This document shows positions 4,309 through 5,814 of a stretch of DNA of 5,814 bases, one piece after another. Origin of the DNA: Actinomycetes bacterium (GTDB lineage: Bacteria > Actinomycetota > Acidimicrobiia > Acidimicrobiales > Acidimicrobiaceae); assembly GCA_021823045.1 (NCBI GenBank), contig JAKAPB010000151.1:1-5814 (forward strand), written 5' to 3'. The translations under genes were made by a program, and so were the position numbers. The stretch's first letter is position 1. Every line of letters starts with the position of its first letter. Below the pieces are notes generated by a model, which was not told where the DNA came from, did no database searches, and saw nothing but the letters and a program-made list of their open reading frames with translations.

Positions 4309-5670
4309 CTATCCACCTACCAGGGGTGAGAAGTGGCCCTTAGGGGAGTGTCTTCGATCTGCCAATGCGATTGCCGCCCGTCTGCCCGAAAATAAGGCAC
4401 CATTGATGGATGGAGTATCGGTGTAGTCGCCGCAAATGAAAATTCCATCGGCTACCTCGGGGTTTCCGTTGGGAATGGTGGTAGTACCAAATTGCCTGGG
4501 CAGTGCGTCAGCTATGACACCAGACGTCAATTCCTGCCACTGTGAGACTTCCGGTCCAAAAAGTGTGGTTAATTCGCGTAAGGTTTCATCTACCAGCAGC
4601 TGTGGTTTGTCGCCCTCCGTTGTCAGGGTTGAAACCGAAACGAGATGAACGTCCTTACCCTTGGAATCTTTGGGAAGGTAGCTCTGAGCTACGTCGCTTA
4701 TCGTAGTGACGGTGAGGATGGGACCTAGGTTTCGGCTGGGAGTGAATACTGCTGGGTGTTCGAGTGGCCGGCGATCGCACACGAAGTAGAAGTAGCCGAC
4801 TGGCTTTGATAGCTGGCCAGTGAGACCTAACTTCAGCAGGTCATTAGCGACGGATAGCTGCGTAGCGAGGACAACCGCTGAAGCGGGAATCTCCGTACCG
4901 TCAGCTAACCTGACCGCACCTTTTGTTATAGAAGTTGCGCGCTGAGACAGCCTTACCTCTCCATTGATCTCTTTGGCTAGCAGGTTGGGGATCATTTGCA
5001 TTCCCGTGAGGGGAATGGAGCTAGGGCCAAGTAAGAGGCGCCCGAGGACAAACTTGGCCAACGAAAGGGGGGTCATCAGCTCGTCTTCGATGAAGACTCC
5101 GCTCAAAAATGGTTCTACAACTGTTTTAATGAGGGGAGATCTTGCTCCGATAGCTAACAGGAAGTCCTTGGTTGGTTCTTTTGAGGCGAGGCGCCTTTTC
5201 GCCTTAGTAGCCAGCTGTGAGATCGCCCTTAGGAAACTTGTGATATCCGATGTAGTTACCAGCTTCGACGCGAGTATATCCGCAAGCGCCCCGGGGTATT
5301 TGAGGGGATCGGAAAGCAAGAACCTACTTCGTCCATCGTCATCGCCTTGTACGTAAAGGCCTCTGTAAAAGCGAGTCAGTTCTAGCAAGGCCGGATCCAA
5401 TAGCCGCCTTGGCTCAGGGTAGGACTCCTGAAAAGTCTGAAATCCGATGTCTATGGTAAAACCATCGACCTTCTTGCTCCCGACACGCCCGCCGAGGCGA
5501 TCGGTCGACTCAATTAAGAGATATTCGATTTTGAGCTTGTCTAGTTGATTTGCACATGCAAGTCCCGCTAGCCCACCACCAACTATGACTACCGGTGCGT
5601 CTTTGTCTAGTTGTACGCTCAAACCCAACCCTTTTGATGTAAAGCTCCCAAAAGCGGGATTCTCCGACAA
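4309..5670 (-). CDS. FAD-dependent amine oxidase/HemY-like oxidoreductase
   Basis: A 453-residue flavoprotein of the protoporphyrinogen oxidase / phytoene desaturase / amine oxidase superfamily. The N-terminal dinucleotide fold reads VVIVGGGLAGLACA (27-40) with acidic E54 for the FAD ribose, then DRLGGRV (57-63). Near the C-terminus GDYTDTPSINGALFSGRRAA (414-433) is the second FAD contact. The middle carries DIGFQTFQESYPEPRRLLD (74-92) and PFLSGVFIEDEL (187-198), seen in a widespread bacterial and plastid subgroup whose substrate is, as far as I know, unsettled. It is not a clear HemY or CrtI, so no symbol is given. No transmembrane segment or signal peptide is evident. TTG at 5670 lacks a good ribosome site. 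TTG at 5622 has AAAAGGG 6 nt before it and would put the protein 10 residues from the FAD motif, so it may be the true start. First gene of the cluster. Confidence 0.85.
   Translation of the reverse strand: MSENPAFGSFTSKGLGLSVQLDKDAPVVIVGGGLAGLACANQLDKLKIEYLLIESTDRLGGRVGSKKVDGFTIDIGFQTFQESYPEPRRLLDPALLELTRFYRGLYVQGDDDGRSRFLLSDPLKYPGALADILASKLVTTSDITSFLRAISQLATKAKRRLASKEPTKDFLLAIGARSPLIKTVVEPFLSGVFIEDELMTPLSLAKFVLGRLLLGPSSIPLTGMQMIPNLLAKEINGEVRLSQRATSITKGAVRLADGTEIPASAVVLATQLSVANDLLKLGLTGQLSKPVGYFYFVCDRRPLEHPAVFTPSRNLGPILTVTTISDVAQSYLPKDSKGKDVHLVSVSTLTTEGDKPQLLVDETLRELTTLFGPEVSQWQELTSGVIADALPRQFGTTTIPNGNPEVADGIFICGDYTDTPSINGALFSGRRAAIALADRRHSPKGHFSPLVGG
4313..4317 (-). promoter_or_regulatory. 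Ribosome binding site inside the preceding gene
   Basis: GGTGG on the minus strand, 7 nt before the carboxyltransferase ATG at 4305, is formed by the last Gly codons of the oxidoreductase. The two genes are separated by only 3 nt, so reinitiation or coupling is likely. Confidence 0.55.
5629..5635 (-). promoter_or_regulatory. Possible ribosome binding site for a shorter oxidoreductase start
   Basis: AAAAGGG on the minus strand is 6 nt upstream of TTG at 5622 (codon 17 of the longer reading). The longer start at 5670 has only GTTAGCC before it. Proteins of this superfamily commonly begin 5-15 residues before the FAD-binding GxGxxG, which also favours 5622. Confidence 0.4.
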
Positions 5671-5755
5671 GGCTAACGCAGTTGGCAGCTTGCCCCATAA
5701 GCTTCTATGCGATTAGCCGAGCTAAAAATCTCTTTGCCTAGGCTAACGCCATAAG
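5670..5755. repeat. Short repeated motif in the cluster leader
   Basis: AGGCTAACGC occurs at 5670-5679 and again at 5740-5749, exactly 70 bp apart. CCATAAG accompanies both, at 5695-5701 and 5749-5755, with different spacing. A third, inverted and slightly altered copy lies between them (5709-5718, reading GGCTAATCGC on the minus strand). The set spans the leader of the minus-strand cluster, and one copy abuts the TTG at 5670. Regulator binding or an old small duplication are both possible. Confidence 0.45.
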
Positions 5756-5814
5756 GGGACAAGCGGTGTCTTTTTCAGGTTATCGAACGACGAAGACTGC
5801 TAAAAGGTGGATTG
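5671..5814 (-). promoter_or_regulatory. Leader region of the minus-strand cluster
   Basis: No complete gene fits here. If the four genes form an operon, its main promoter should lie in this stretch or beyond the right edge. I find no pair of good -35 and -10 hexamers: GATAAC around 5785 is the nearest -10 shape but lacks a -35. An AAAGGTGG near 5803-5810 resembles a + strand ribosome site for a gene starting just past the window, which would make this a divergent promoter region. That is a guess. Confidence 0.35.

Noticed and set aside
4999..5017. Inverted repeat CATTCCC / GGGAATG with a five-base spacer
   Set aside because: Seven pairs in coding sequence with no T-run; expected by chance at this length.
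4964..5356. 130-codon + strand frame opposite the FAD oxidoreductase
   Set aside because: Longest of the antisense frames, but with no motif and low-complexity Ser/Arg content expected of a shadow.
5510..5698. 62-codon minus-strand frame starting at an ATG, overlapping the FAD oxidoreductase
   Set aside because: It lies in another frame of a well-supported flavoprotein gene. Its composition (rich in Arg, Trp, Cys) fits no family.

Overview
The window is bacterial chromosomal DNA of roughly balanced base composition. It looks actinobacterial: the nitroreductase, the small split-barrel flavin/F420-type protein, the PccB-like carboxyltransferase and the HemY-like FAD protein are all of kinds common there. 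At least three, probably four, of the six genes start at GTG or TTG. A moderate-GC lineage such as Acidimicrobiia would fit, but that placement is a guess from protein style. No insertion sequence, CRISPR array, tRNA or rRNA is visible.

Layout. Positions 1-236 hold no supportable gene. A hairpin plus T-run at 31-55 probably terminates a + strand gene lying to the left. A GNAT acetyltransferase (237-749, -) and a nitroreductase (829-1560, +) diverge from a 79-bp spacer that contains a perfect 12-bp palindrome at 758-769. The nitroreductase then converges on, and overlaps by 45 bp, the last gene of a four-gene minus-strand cluster. In transcription order this cluster is: an FAD-dependent HemY/phytoene-desaturase-like oxidoreductase (5670-4309), a divergent acyl-CoA carboxylase carboxyltransferase (4305-2923), a pyridoxamine-phosphate-oxidase-like split-barrel protein (2897-2475) and a CaCA-type cation antiporter (2478-1516). 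Junctions are a 3-nt gap, a 25-nt gap and a 4-nt TTGA overlap, so an operon is likely. A TATAAT box at the second junction could add an internal promoter for the last two genes. The final 144 bp (5671-5814) is the cluster's leader, with a short repeated motif but no convincing promoter.

How the genes might work together. The FAD oxidoreductase, carboxyltransferase and split-barrel protein could act on one small hydrophobic or acyl-CoA-derived metabolite, but no known pathway groups exactly these genes. No biotin carboxylase or biotin carrier gene is present, so the carboxyltransferase must borrow its partners from elsewhere or do something else. Most of the window reads as ordinary metabolic chromosome. 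The points worth a second look are the carboxyltransferase (missing N-terminal segment, altered N-half motifs, Ile at the acyl-specificity position), the antiporter's degenerate second alpha repeat, the palindromic site and the tail-to-tail overlap.
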